Shown here one piece after another: positions 33,213 through 45,100 of a stretch of 64,000 bases of DNA. Position 1 is the first letter of the stretch, and every line of letters starts with the position of its first letter. Position numbers and translations under genes: made by a program. The notes under the pieces are model-generated. The model was given only the letters and a program-made list of their open reading frames with translations, searched no databases and was not told the origin of the DNA. This DNA is from Amoebophrya sp. A120 (Eukaryota; Sar; Dinophyceae; Syndiniales; Amoebophryaceae). Location: NCBI GenBank assembly GCA_905178155.1, contig CAJINV010000005.1, positions 5,287,038 to 5,351,037 on the forward strand, written 5' to 3'.

Positions 33213-34378
33213 TTTTTATTTTCCCCTCAACATGTAGTAGTTGGGGCTTGCTGTGGAGAAGGAGAACCTGCTGTGTGGATGGTGTCCGTGTGTAGAAGTT
33301 TGATGTTCCGAGGACCTGCAGCTGGTGCTGTGCCACTCGCAGCAGGGGTGAGTCTTTGTCTTGCTGGTGGAACAAGACGCGTGCAGCAGCTAGTACAGCT
33401 ACTACAACCAGAGCAACGAGGACCACAACCTCAACCACGTCAGAGCAGTGAAAGACGAATTGGTGACACACACTGTCACCAGTGTGTTGTGCCTCTACAA
33501 CCAAGCTCCTGCGCGGCCCCCGAGGTGCAGTTCTTGTGGTCTACTTTCTTAAAGTACCTCCTGCACGACAGCGACCCAAATGGACGGGAGGGACCATGTT
33601 GAAGAAGAAGGGTTCTTTGCCGCGGGGTCGTAAGCAAGTAGTTGTAAGTGAAAATATCAACATGTTCTTCGCACCAGTAAAGCTAAAACTCGCTCTCGCG
33701 GCTTTCCTCCCCTGGCGAAGCAGAGGCTGCTATTGGTGTCTCAAACCAGCCAGTACTATCACAAACCTTAACCTGTTGAAAAAAAAAAAGGATTTCAAAA
33801 TGAATGTGAGCAGTAGATGAGAGCGGCGCTCTCGTTATGCAGAAAGTTGCTCCCAGCAACGACTAAGGCGATGAACTACACGGAAATGATTTCATGGAAA
33901 GCGAAAAACACTGTGCGCTGGCACATACTATCCTTCGATGGAATTCCAGTTGTTCTCACGAAGAACGTCAGAAAAGGTCTCGTCGTTGCACTTTTGTTCA
34001 ACTTTTTCTTTCCCTTTTGCCTTCGTGGTAAAAGAACCTCTTCCTCTTGCTCTTGTTCGTCTGTTCTAGTTTTCGTGCAAGTAGGCTGTATGAGCATGAT
34101 CGGTAAAAACTACAGTAAACTTTCTCAGGAGAGAGCTTGCTACCCCTACACAACACATAGTTGCTCCAGCAGAATAGGCAGTTTCACAATTGTTTCCACG
34201 AGAGCTCACATTTTCGAGTTTATCTCTTCTATCCCATTCGTCATCTTCGTGTATTGGCGTGCTCGAACTGCTTTTTGCGTCATCGGATTTATTTCATCTA
34301 TATTTTCCATTTATTGTTTCACTTTCTCTACCTTATAAACCGCACCCGGGACGAGGAGCGAGGACCACGACGTCGATC
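33213..34378. other. Intergenic, no gene recognised
   Basis: Between cactin and the next gene. Several open frames of about 100-170 codons overlap in different frames here, none with a recognisable motif; 34190 opens in the frame of the next gene but its leader part is Ser/Leu-rich and probably untranslated. Confidence 0.5.
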
Positions 34379-36044
34379 ATGTTTCCCTGTTTCCGCACGA
34401 CCGAATGGATGGACAAAGTTTTTTCCAAGCAAGGCTGCGAAGAGTTGCTCCAGGAATCGTCTCGCGGCTGCTCGTCCACGTTTACTTCCTCGTCCTCCTC
34501 TTCTGCTTCTAGCAGCGCGACATCAACAACTCCAGCAACCGCAGGGAATGAAATGAGCAGTACTAGTACAGCCGGCATATTAACGAACATTGGCGAGGAA
34601 AAAATAAACCAAAAAAAACCTCCGCAGCTCCTTCCACTCAGCGAAATCGACCTGACCCCTTCGTACATCAAGAATTTCCCAACCGCCAACCTTTTCCCGC
34701 AGAAAGTTCAGGAGGTTCGGGAGCAGATTCGAAGGACTTTATTTCGGCAGGTTTTGTTCAAGATACAGAACGTGGAGGTGACGTACATGAAAAAGTGCAA
34801 GCAGGACAGAAGGTTGGTGGAAGTGGTGAAGAGCAGAACTGATAGCTCTTCAACAAGAGGTGGTGTTAAAAATAGTGGTGGTCCAAATTTTATCCAGGAA
34901 AAAACACCCATCCCCATCCATTTTTTGCATGACAAATACGGGATTTTATGCATGTTTTGCATCACAAATTGGATGGGGATGGGTGTTTTTTCCTGGATAA
35001 TTTTTTTCTCGGATGTTGGCAGAAGCGAAGAACCGGAGCCACCGCGACGAGCCACCACGACGGGACTAACAGCAACATCTTCAGCATCGACCAGCCCCAC
35101 AACTTCTTCGTCTACATTCGATTTTCACCCTGAACTTCTTCTCGGCCGCATGCGCAGCTTCTTCTTTGACGCGCTGCACCGGCGGAGTTTGATCGAGAAC
35201 CTGAATTGGCTGCCGGGGTTGCCGCCTCTTCTTTCAGGGTTCTTTTCATCTGGTCCCACGTCTTCAGACGACGTTGATACAGGAAGTAGGGGAGCGGCCC
35301 AGCTGCACCAGCCTGGCAGTGCGTACAACAAAATCGAGTTTCTTCGGGAAATATCAAATGCAAAAATGTCTGGGTCTGGAAGAATGTAAGTTTGTCATGC
35401 TTGTCTGGCATGACTCGAGAATCTGTGTTGCAGAGGCACGAAAAGGCCCTCTTACCTGTCATGCACAAACGCAGTGTGCCATGCGGAATACGTAAGGCAT
35501 GGCAGCCAGAAAATTTGTCATGCATAGCTGCGTATTGCAGTGCGGCTTATCATTCACTTTTAGCATTACAAGTTTATTCCAGACCCAGACATATTTGCAA
35601 TCCATAGGAAGAGATTTGGCGAGTGGACAGGTGTGAGGAGCTGCGCGAATACCGTGTACGGTATATCCTGAGTAAAAACGTCCCCACACCAGAGTTGTCA
35701 TGCAGATTTGCAATGACAGGAACATTTGTAATGCGCATCGCCAGGAGAGGCATTTTTAGTCGTGTTTTGGAATTTGTAATGCTGTAAACAGGATGAGCAG
35801 ATGGATTTCTGATGCAGCTGGCCTTGCGAACCTGTACTACACTACGGACTGCAACTTGTGATGCGTGACCCCAAAAAGTTCTAGGTTTGTGTTGCAAAAT
35901 CCCCATCTTGGCTCTGGTGTGGGGATGTTTTTACTCAGGATACGGCACTACCGGGAGGCCCAGGGTGACGGTTTTTCCACCTTTGTGATGCCAAAACACT
36001 GGCGAGATAAGGTCGCGTTTGTGTGGTACCACTTCTGGCAATAG
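34379..36044 (+). CDS. Protein of unknown function (336 aa)
   Basis: Four exons: 34379-34890, 35002-35351, 35612-35663 and 35948-36044 give 337 codons. The ATG at 34379 starts M-F-P-C-F-R; an in-frame ATG at 34190 would add 63 residues of low-information sequence. A Ser/Thr-rich stretch (residues about 30-60) is followed by a charged region and a second Ser/Thr-rich stretch. A leucine-rich block (R-S-L-I-E-N-L-N-W-L-P-G-L-P-P) and a basic/aromatic C-terminus (H-W-R-D-K-V-A-F-V-W-Y-H-F-W-Q) come next. I do not recognise the family. The first intron is the short M introner, which also reads through in frame, so intron retention would add 37 residues rather than truncate the protein. Confidence 0.72.
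34891..34999 (+). mobile_element. Introner, family M (shortest, near-perfect hairpin)
   Basis: 109 bp; ends TATCCAGGAAAAAACACCCA and the inverse, with arms of about 35 bases and a tiny loop. TSD is aattt / atttt inside a T-run, so the exact splice points are ambiguous; removal of 111 bases keeps the frame. No stop codon lies inside in the host frame. Confidence 0.85.
35352..35606 (+). mobile_element. Introner, family B
   Basis: 255 bp; TSD ggaaa / ggaag; the join gives L-R-E-(K/E)-I-W-R. Confidence 0.88.
35664..35942 (+). mobile_element. Introner, family C
   Basis: 279 bp; left end TATCCTGAGTAAAAACGTCC; TSD cggta / cggca with one mismatch. Confidence 0.9.
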
Positions 36045-37046
36045 ATCAGATTCAGGATGTCAGTGCCGTGGTGTTGGGTCCTGGACCTGTGACATTCAAG
36101 TAGTTCTTTCTTTTCATCGGCAAAACAAAGGTGGACAACGCTGAGGCTATAGAAGCAATAATCATCAAAATCAAATAACAAGTCTTCGTCTGGATCGTTC
36201 CGACAAGTAGGTACTGGTTACGACAGCTTCTGACGATCTTGATGAGCTGCACCAGAGTTGTGCTTTCACAGCCTTTTAATGTCGTGTTCGCTCCACTTGT
36301 TATCAGGAGGTCGATGGTGTCTTCATCCGGGATCTTTGGCTACATCGATATTCGAGAGAAAAACTCGCTTCGACGAATATATAGCTTTTGTAAAAAAAAA
36401 CAAAAGATAACACTAGACTCTGCCCCTCTAGAAGTAGTAAGCACTTCGAGAGCTGCGCGACCCGGGCTGCAGAAAACCAATACAAAAATTCGTCGTGAGA
36501 GGAGCAGCTTATCATGCAGAGAGAAAAATTGGAGCGAGCGGGGCAGTGGACAATAGAGAAAATAAGCTCTCAAGTCATTTTTCAGAGAGCCCCTTGGCTT
36601 CGTTTCATCTCCGTTTTAGCATATAAACCGCTTTTTACAACGCAGGAACTCCTCTCATCCACGTGGATCGGATCGCGCTCTATCGCTAGTACAGACAAAT
36701 TCTCTCCTGTATGTGCAGCAGGCTGCTTGTACTCGTCTCGCATTTCGATTTGTGTCTACTCCTTCAGCAGACGAAACGAAACCTAAAGGAATACGAAGCA
36801 TTCATCACGTCAGATGAGAAAAACAAAACGTAGAAAAAACTGAGCGGCAAAAATAGTAAGGCAGGATCTTTGAGCGGCCTCAGAATGACACCCTGCAGAA
36901 GTTCTACAACTTCCGAGGTCAAGAACATATTCCTGGCCACTCTGTAGCGGAAGAGAAGTGAAAAAAAATCCTTCGCCGCGTCCGTTCAGCAATCAACAGG
37001 TGGCATTAGTCCATCGTTAGGCTGAAAACACTTCTACATTGTCAAG
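36045..37046. other. Intergenic, no gene recognised
   Basis: Spacer of about 1 kb between two + strand genes; no introner and no conserved frame seen. Confidence 0.5.
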
Positions 37047-38319
37047 ATGGAGTTCACCGCCGACCAAATTGTATCCACTGCAAAAGTATCGTACTCGTAA
37101 TATTGCAATGATGCATTACAAATCTTTCCCTTAGGGTAATTCAGCATTACACATTTTATTTCTCATGCTGAGGGAATTTGTAATGCATGACTTTATACGA
37201 GTGCGATACTTTTGCTTTTCATAAATTGACGAGTTTAAGGAGGCCTTCGCGCTGTTCGATCGCGATAACTCCTACGCACTGTAAATGTCCCGTACACGAC
37301 GTACAAATGCAGTCTCTGCATGACAAAATTGGGCTTTGATCCTAGTTTACTAGCATGACAAGTTCAAGTGTTACGCTCCAAATTGGTGAATGAAGTTGTG
37401 ATGCATCTCGTATATGTACGGGAAATTTGTATTGCATAACTCCGGCACAATCACGGCAGACGAGCTCGGCGTGATAATGAAGTCGCTGGGGAAAAATCCC
37501 ACCGATGACGAGCTAGAGGCGATGATAGCGGAGGTAGACGAGGACGGCAGTGGCGAGATCGAGTTCCCGGAGTTTCTGTATGGATTGCAAAAGTACCGTA
37601 CTCGTATAAATGCATTACAAATTTCCTCAGCATGAGAAAAAAAATTCGTAATGCAGATTTGCCTTGGAAACAAGATTTGTAATGCAGGACCTGCATTTAT
37701 ACGAGTGCGATACTTTTGCACAGGATATTCTGGCGTTGATGTCAAAAAAACTGCAAGCAGCAGACAGCGTGGAGGAGATGCGAGAGGCGTTTCTCGTACT
37801 GCTTAGACTGTTGTAATTTTCTTGTCATGCAAGGTGGCAGGACGCAACATGGTAGGGTTGCTTTGTCATGCGTATATTAATGCAACATACAGCATCTCAT
37901 ATATGTATATGAATCAAAAAAACAAGGTGTTCGACCGAGACAAGTCCGGTTCAGTAACAGCAGCGGAATTGAAGCACGTGATGAATAACCTCGGAGAAAT
38001 CGTGACTGACGACGAAATATCAAATGCAACAGTTTGATGAAATTGAGTCGCAATGTCGATGCTGCATGACAAAACTTCACTCAGCAATTAATTTACTTGG
38101 GTAAGTAGTTGTACCACAAAGGCAGTTTGCACTCAGTTCCTGTAAAATATAAATGCACAAATGCGAAGTGGAAAGATGCAGCGCGATTCCCATTATTCTG
38201 TTCTTGCAGTGAGTGCATATTTCGTTGAGGAGATGATCCGAGAAGCAGACGAGGACGGTGACGGGGAGTTGTCGTTCGACGATTTTCTTCAGTTCATCCG
38301 AAGAAAAGGACTGATTTGA
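37047..38319 (+). CDS. CALM: Calmodulin (about 150-155 aa)
   Basis: Calcium sensor with four EF-hands. Exons 37047-37071, 37229-37272, 37444-37578, 37733-37795, 37927 to about 38017, and 38210 or 38224 to 38319. The loops are [36 protein letters not shown] and [12 protein letters not shown]. All four keep the acidic ligands, but the fourth ends in Asp rather than Glu. Linker motifs F-K-E-A-F, F-P-E-F-L, H-V-M-x-N-L-G and M-I-R-E-A-D identify calmodulin rather than centrin. Three introns are introners and one (37796-37926) is canonical. The last intron begins like a B introner but ends at a normal TTCTTGCAG acceptor. Depending on where it ends, the protein is 150 or 155 residues. Confidence 0.93.
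37072..37223 (+). mobile_element. Introner, family A
   Basis: 152 bp; TSD aattg at 37067-37071 and 37224-37228. It sits only 25 bases after the start codon. Confidence 0.92.
37273..37438 (+). mobile_element. Introner, family G
   Basis: 166 bp; left end TACGCACTGTAAATGTCCCG; TSD actcc at 37268-37272 and 37439-37443. It splits the first E-F loop between D-N-S and G-T-I. Confidence 0.9.
37579..37727 (+). mobile_element. Introner, family A
   Basis: 149 bp; TSD ttctg at 37574-37578 and 37728-37732; joined peptide P-E-F-L-A-L-M. Confidence 0.93.
38018..38209 (+). other. Hybrid intron: introner-like 5' end, canonical-like 3' end
   Basis: It starts TATCAAATGCAAC, the B-introner left end, after cgaaa. 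It contains gctgcatgacaaaac, the introner core, but has no B-type right end or second TSD. A polypyrimidine TTCTTGCAG closes it at 38209, and a GTAAGT lies inside at about 38101. Splicing to 38210 adds M-S-A-Y-F before V-E-E-M-I-R; splicing to 38224 gives the usual calmodulin spacing. Confidence 0.5.
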
Positions 38320-39134
38320 CGACAAGGCAGAATGCATCCTGGAGATGAAGATGTACTCGAAACCAATCGATGAAAAATCAAAATTTAAATTGTTGATTGC
38401 ACAACTTTTGCCAATATTACTACTGAGAATAAAAATCCGTTTCTAGTACTATTGGCACGGTCGTTTCGGTGCTTTTTGGGCAAGAATATTTTCCTCTTGT
38501 TGTTGAGAATAGACAAAATTTACTTCATCAAACCAACGTTAGTTTCTCTCCCGGCGCTTGCGCTCGCGGAAAGGGAAAGTTCTGACAAAAAAGAATAAAC
38601 ATGAGGAGCTCGCGAAACAAGTGAAAGTGTTGCGCAGCTTTCTCAGCGGCGGGTTGAGTGACGTGGTCGTGGCTCACGTGTTCTTCCGGAGTGTGAGGAT
38701 AGACATGTGTCCGCGATGTTGAGTTGTTTCCTTTGGTAGTGTGTGAGTGCTCAGCAGGTTGTTCTTCAAATGTTCTTGTTCACTCGACGTCGTCCGACAG
38801 TCTTCCAGTTCCGTGTTCTTTGTCGTCCGAATGGGTTTGGTTTCCATTTCAGTACATTTGCATCTAATTCATAACTATTTCATGCATCTTTCGTGAGTCG
38901 AGTTGAGAAGCGAAGCGTTTTTTTCATCGCGCACCCGGAGCTGTTCTGTGGTACGTTCCGCGCCCGCTGCTTCCTCATTTTAAGTACACCAGTCGGAACT
39001 AAAACTCTTAGAAGCATAGAGAGGGTAGACCATTCAGTTTTGGATCTAAAAGCAAGACAACTGCAGTGCGCAAAAGTGACGTAGCGACGTATAGCATGAT
39101 CATGTAAGAGCAGCACAGCACGCATCAAAAAAAA
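38320..39134. other. Intergenic, no gene recognised
   Basis: AT-rich spacer between calmodulin and the large unknown gene. No conserved frame or introner. Confidence 0.5.
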
Positions 39135-42100
39135 ATGGACCCGGAAATTCGATCTCGTCTCCGGAATGGCGCGGTCGCCTGCCGTTTCCGCGACCCGGGG
39201 TTACCCCTCTGCATCGACGGGTTTGTGCAGTGCAAACACCTATGCATTGCAAAAGTATCGTAGTACTAGTATAAATTGCATTACAAACTGACTTAGCATA
39301 TACAAATTGAATTTGTAATGCGGATCTGCCTTTCAGAAAAAGATTTGTAATGCATAAACGCGATTAAGTAGTACGAGTGCGATACTTTTGCACTGCAGAA
39401 CACCGGAAACTGAAGTTCACGGCGAACGAGCGGTTTGCGTACGGCGGCCGTGACATCGGCGGCGCCTCCGCTTTCTCGACGAACAGCTATGGCGCATCCA
39501 GTTCGACGACGAAGATGGAAGCGGGCCTATCCTGTGCAAAAGTATCGTACTCGTACTGCAATCAAAATCATGCATTACAAGTTTTTTCGTTAAGGTAAAT
39601 CAGCATTACAAATTCTATTTCTCATGCTGAGCGAACAATTTGTCATGCATTTATACGAGTGCGATACTTTTGCAGTTCATAGGGCCTGTCGCAGCTGTTG
39701 CCGCCGACCACCTGCATGTACCAAGACCGACACGGCGACAAGAACCAGATGCCGAATATCAAATGTAAAAATGTCTGGGTCTGGAAAGTTGGAACTTGTG
39801 ATGCTAGCTTTGGAGTCTAAAAAAATCTGTATTGCATGACCAGCAAGAGGAGCCACATTTGGGCTACGCGAGGAGGGCATTTGTCATGCGGAAATGGCAT
39901 CAGGAAGCTTTCCAAAAATCTGTGATGCTGGGTCATGCATTACAAGCATCATGGGTCATGCCAGACAAGCATGACAACCCTTCCGTTCTTCCAGACCCAG
40001 ACATTTTTGCATTTGATACCGAACCCCGGTGTACCAGACGACATTTCTGACGTCGATGGAAGCTCGGACCGTCTGAACTACGGGATTCTGCTGTACTATC
40101 GGGCGAGGGAATTGCAACTGGTACAAGCAAGTAGCGTGGGAGGACAAAACGGTAGTACAAGCACTGCCCGCGCGGACAATACCATGTATCCGATTGAATT
40201 CTATGTCGAGTCCGAGCAGCTTCGGCGGCAGATCCTCGAGGTGATAACCGACCGGCAGACGAATCCGAACCCCAGGCCGCTGTCCACGCAGCTGTACGAA
40301 AGTCTGTTCGCATCGTCAGCACCAGCGAACAGCTATCCTGTGCAAAAGTTGTACTCCTGCGCAGATGGGACGGACTTGCAGTTCTCGTGCAACACTGCAT
40401 GATGACAAAAAACTTATCAATTTTAATTTATTCTCTGCAGCCTCATTTTGCATTCACAAGCTGGTGGATTTGAATGAGATTGAGAATAACAAAATCATTT
40501 AGATACCATTGTAAACATATTAACTCATGCTACTTACTTATACTTATGTTTGTACATGTTCTTCATCTTCTACGACACGCACGAAACTTTTGCCGACCTT
40601 CATAACACCTCCGCCTCTACGGCCTATGACCCCGGCCGGGAAACGGATCAGATCAAACTGCATTCCAATTACCAATACGGTGGCTCCTCCGCCTCCAGTA
40701 CGCGCAGTACCCCTGGGGGCCGGCTATCCGGAACCAGGAGCAACCACGGGCGGGCGGCCGGCACGGCGAGCGTGATGCTGGAGCGAAGCCGGAATTTGAT
40801 GGCCAAGTTCTGTTTGGCACAGAACGATATCCATTGCAAAAGTATTGTACTCGTAGTAATCGCAGTCATGCAATACAAATTTCCATCTCAAGGTAAAACA
40901 GCATTTTTACAAATTCCATTTGTCATGCTGAGCTAATAATGCGATTACTACTAGCACGATACTTTTGCAATGCATAAACGACGGTGGAGGTCCCGGAGCA
41001 GGCGGGCGGAGGCAGGCGAGATCGGAAAACGGATTTAACGGCCGCGGAGGCGCGGGAAAGAACACCAGAAACAGTAGAACGAGCAAACTGTTTCGCAGCA
41101 CGTTCGGAGGAAAGAGATTGACCCGAAGCAGCTTCGAAAGTAACGAAGGCGCGGGGTCTATCCTGTAGAAAAACTACGTCCCCACCCCAGAGTTGTAATG
41201 CAAATCTGCATGCCTCAAATGTTCCTCATGCGCATGATCCGCCTGAAAAGCTGCACTTTCTAATCGTGTTTTGGAATTTGTCATGCTAGAACCAGGATAA
41301 GAGTGCCCATTTCTGATGCGTCTGCGCGAGCTGAACACTATAAGTACACGGCAAGCCCAAACTTGTCATGCGAGAATGCTAAAAGTTCTCGATTTGTGTT
41401 GCAAAGTTGCCATCTTGACTCGGGTGGGGACGTTTTTCCTCAGGATAGGGTCCCTAAACGTCCGATCCGATTTGGAAATTTTGCAAAATTATCTGCTATC
41501 AAATGCAAATATGTCTGGGGCTGGAAGATTGCTACGTTTGTCATGCATGTCTGACATGACTCAAGAATCTGTGATGCATGAGCACGAAGCGACCCTCTTG
41601 CCTGTCGTGCAAAAACGCAGCTTGCCATGCGGAACACGCAACACATAGGAGCCCAAAAATTTGTCATGTTTGGCTCGGTATTTTTGCAGTGGAACTCTCA
41701 TTCACTTTTAGCATGATATACAAGTTTCCAGACCCAGACTACACATTTGCAATGCATACCTCCGCCACGACTGCGAAACGGCCTTGAGCAAGCTTGTTGA
41801 GAAGAGTTATCAAATGTAAAAATGTCTGGGTCTGGAAGATTGCCAGGTTTGTCATGCACGTTTTGCATGACGTGTGAGGTCTGTGATGCATGCCTTAGCA
41901 TCACAGATTCTGTGAGATCTTTACCATGCCTTTTCCGCATGAGAAACTGCCTCTAAAAGTGAACAGCTTTATTGGTAATCATGCAACACAGATTTTTGTA
42001 TGATTCAGATTTAGCATGACAAGTTGTACTCTTCCAGACCCAGACACTTTTACACTTGATAAGAGTAAGGGCAACACCAGCAGCACCGCTACTACAACTT

Positions 42101-45100
42101 TATCTCACGTCAAACTCGGCACAAAAACTACTTTCCAGAGATACGAGGCTCTGGTGGAGAATATCATCAGCGAGTATTCCGATTTGGGGCATCTAGAAAC
42201 CTTTTTCGAGGTGAATTACCCGAGCGGCATGCGGGAAGAACAATTTGGGTGGTTTTTAGTGCAAATGCAGGACGAGAATTCCCTGGTCGCGAAGGAGGTC
42301 TTTTCCTTCCTGAAACCGCCCTGGAAAACGAGTAACTCATCCAGCATTGCGTCGAACAGTAGTTCTGGTGCGACGTCGGCGCACCAGCAATACCAGTCGC
42401 AGAACACCACTTCGAGCAGTAATATGTTGGACCAGCTCCACATGTCGAGTTTTGACCAAACCGCGAATGCTCTGAACAAGTTCGGCCTCCGGCGCTGGTT
42501 GTGCGATGCGAGCCGGAATTGCATCTGTAGTGGGCATATGAATTGCAAAAGTAAATTGTACTCGTATAAACGCATTACAAATGTCCTCAGGTTGACAAAT
42601 ATAATTTGTAATGCGGATTTAGCTTGACAAAGAAATTTGCAATGCATGATTGCAATTGCTACGAGTGCGATACTTTTGCACAGCATAGGGCACGAGAATG
42701 GCGGTTCTGGTGCGACGAGTCTGAATCTTGGGGAAGATAGCTTCATCGAGGACCATATCTTGTGCACAAGTATCGTACTCGTACTGCAGTCATGCATCAC
42801 AAATCTTTTTCTTGAGGTAGATCCGCATTACAAATTATATTTTTCATGCTGAGGAAATTTGTGATGCATTTATACGAGTGCGATACTTTTGCAGTTCATA
42901 GACCATGTGGATCACAGCTTGATCGAAGTCGACGAGCGAACCCTCGATTACCCGTTCGCCAGCTACCTGGTGGCGTCGACCGGGTTTTATTGCGGCGGCA
43001 ATCGTAATTCTGCTTCAACATCATCACTGGGCAAGAACGACCCCGGACGAGCAGATGTACATCAACTTCTAGAGGAGAAGTTTCTGAATGACTTCCTCCC
43101 ACTAATAGCCAACAAGTATCGGTGCCTTTCGTTTCTGGTTTGCGCAGATGGAAGTGACAGTAGTACAACCGGCGATCATGAAGCAGGAGCAGGCGGAGAG
43201 CCAGTAGCTGCGGAACTACCTTCTTCAGCGATGAAAAACAAAACCCTAGATGATCATGCTGGCTACTCCGTGCACATTTCGCCGACTCTGAAAATCTCGA
43301 TACTAGCGATCCTTGGAAAGTTGGCACAAGTGGAAGAGAAGCAGGACCGGGGCCGAAACAAGTTCCCCCTGACTGTAGTGCTGCTGAATGGGGTTAATCA
43401 TAGTAGTCAACATTTGCTGGCAAGAACTTCTAGAAACACCAGTCCAGCACCCGCCTCTCTAGCAGCCTATCTAGAGAAGATGAGCTTACCTTCGCCAGTG
43501 TTTCGGGTGATGCACTCGGCTGGATCTGCTGCGCCGGCATCATCTTCAGCTTCTTCTGGACAACAGCAACGAAGTAAGAACTACCTCGTTCCCGATATCA
43601 AATGTGAAAATGTCTGGGTCTGGAAGATTGATGCCAGGCTTGTCATGCATATTTTGCATGATTCGTGATGCCTGTAATGCATGACCTAGCATCACAGATT
43701 TTTAAAGAGCCTTCTGATGCGTATTCCGCATGAGAAACGCCCGCTCCGCGTAGCACGAATTGAACTCCTCTTGCTGGTGATGCAATACAGATTTTTTTTA
43801 CCTTTCAAAGACAGCATCACAAGTTCCAACCCTTCCAGACCCAGACACTTTTGCAATCCATACCAGAGACCCCCATGCAACTACTCCGAACAGGCACGAA
43901 GATTGCGATCGAGATAAAGGTATGCAGTGTAAAAGTATGGTATTGGTAGTGATTGCAATACAAATTCGCTCAGGTTTGCTTTGGCAACGAGATTTGTAAT
44001 GCATAAATGCAATTCCTACGAGTACGATATTACTTTTGCACAGGATAAGCAGAAGGTGCTTGCCCGAGCTTTCCCGCCGCCTGGAAGAATTGTAGGCCGC
44101 CACCAGAAGTAAACGTAGAGTCCTCGTCTGAGGCCGCGCAGGACGTCGGGGGTGCAGCGGGTGGAGGTCAACATCTTCGTGCTGGGTCAACATCTAGTAG
44201 GGCGCATGATCTTGCAGGCAGCGGTGGAGGAGGTGCAGGCGCCAACGAGGAGGAGGAGGTGAGGCATTTCTTCGCGCCGATTGTCCTCCGGAGTGGGAAT
44301 GGAAACGACCCATCGGAAGACTTTTACGATGACAGTGAGGATGGAGACGGGTTCTCTTCTGATGATTTAAATTTTCCGGAGGACAAAATGCACCACTACC
44401 ACTGGCCGTGTTTGCAGCTTCACGGAGAAGGTTGTAATGGTGCTGCAGGAGACGCAAATAGAATTATTCCGGCTTCCGTCGACGTGTGCAATTTGTGGGC
44501 GAGTGGGATACAGAGAGTCTGCTGTCCACCCCCAACAGGCGTGTTTTCAACATCAATCAACACGTTGACCAAGAACTACATCAATCCACCTAAACCAGAA
44601 CACATCCTATCAAATGCAAATATGTCTGCGTCTGGAAGGCTGAGAGACTTGTCATGCAGGTTTTCCATTATGTGTGGGGTCAGTCATACATGACCCAGCA
44701 CGACAGAAGATTCTGTCCGACGACTTCTATCATGCTTCGTCTGCGTGAGAAACTCCCTCTCAGCTTGGTCAAAAGTGGACAGCTTCTGGTAATCATGCAA
44801 CACAGACTTTTGCACTATCCAAGATTAGCATGACAAGTTGCAACCCTCCAGACCCAGACACATTTGCAATGCATACATCCTGTTCGAAAACAACGGGTTT
44901 CAACTTCAGGACCTCCCTATCCTGTGCAAAAGTATCGTACTCGTAGTCGTATTGCAATCATGCACTACGAACCAATCCTTTTGCTGAGGTAAATCCGCAT
45001 TACAAATTTTATTTCTCATGCTGAGGAAATTTGTAATGCATTTATACGAGTGCGATACTTTATTTGCAGTTCATACTCGCACAACTCCGCCCCTGGCACG

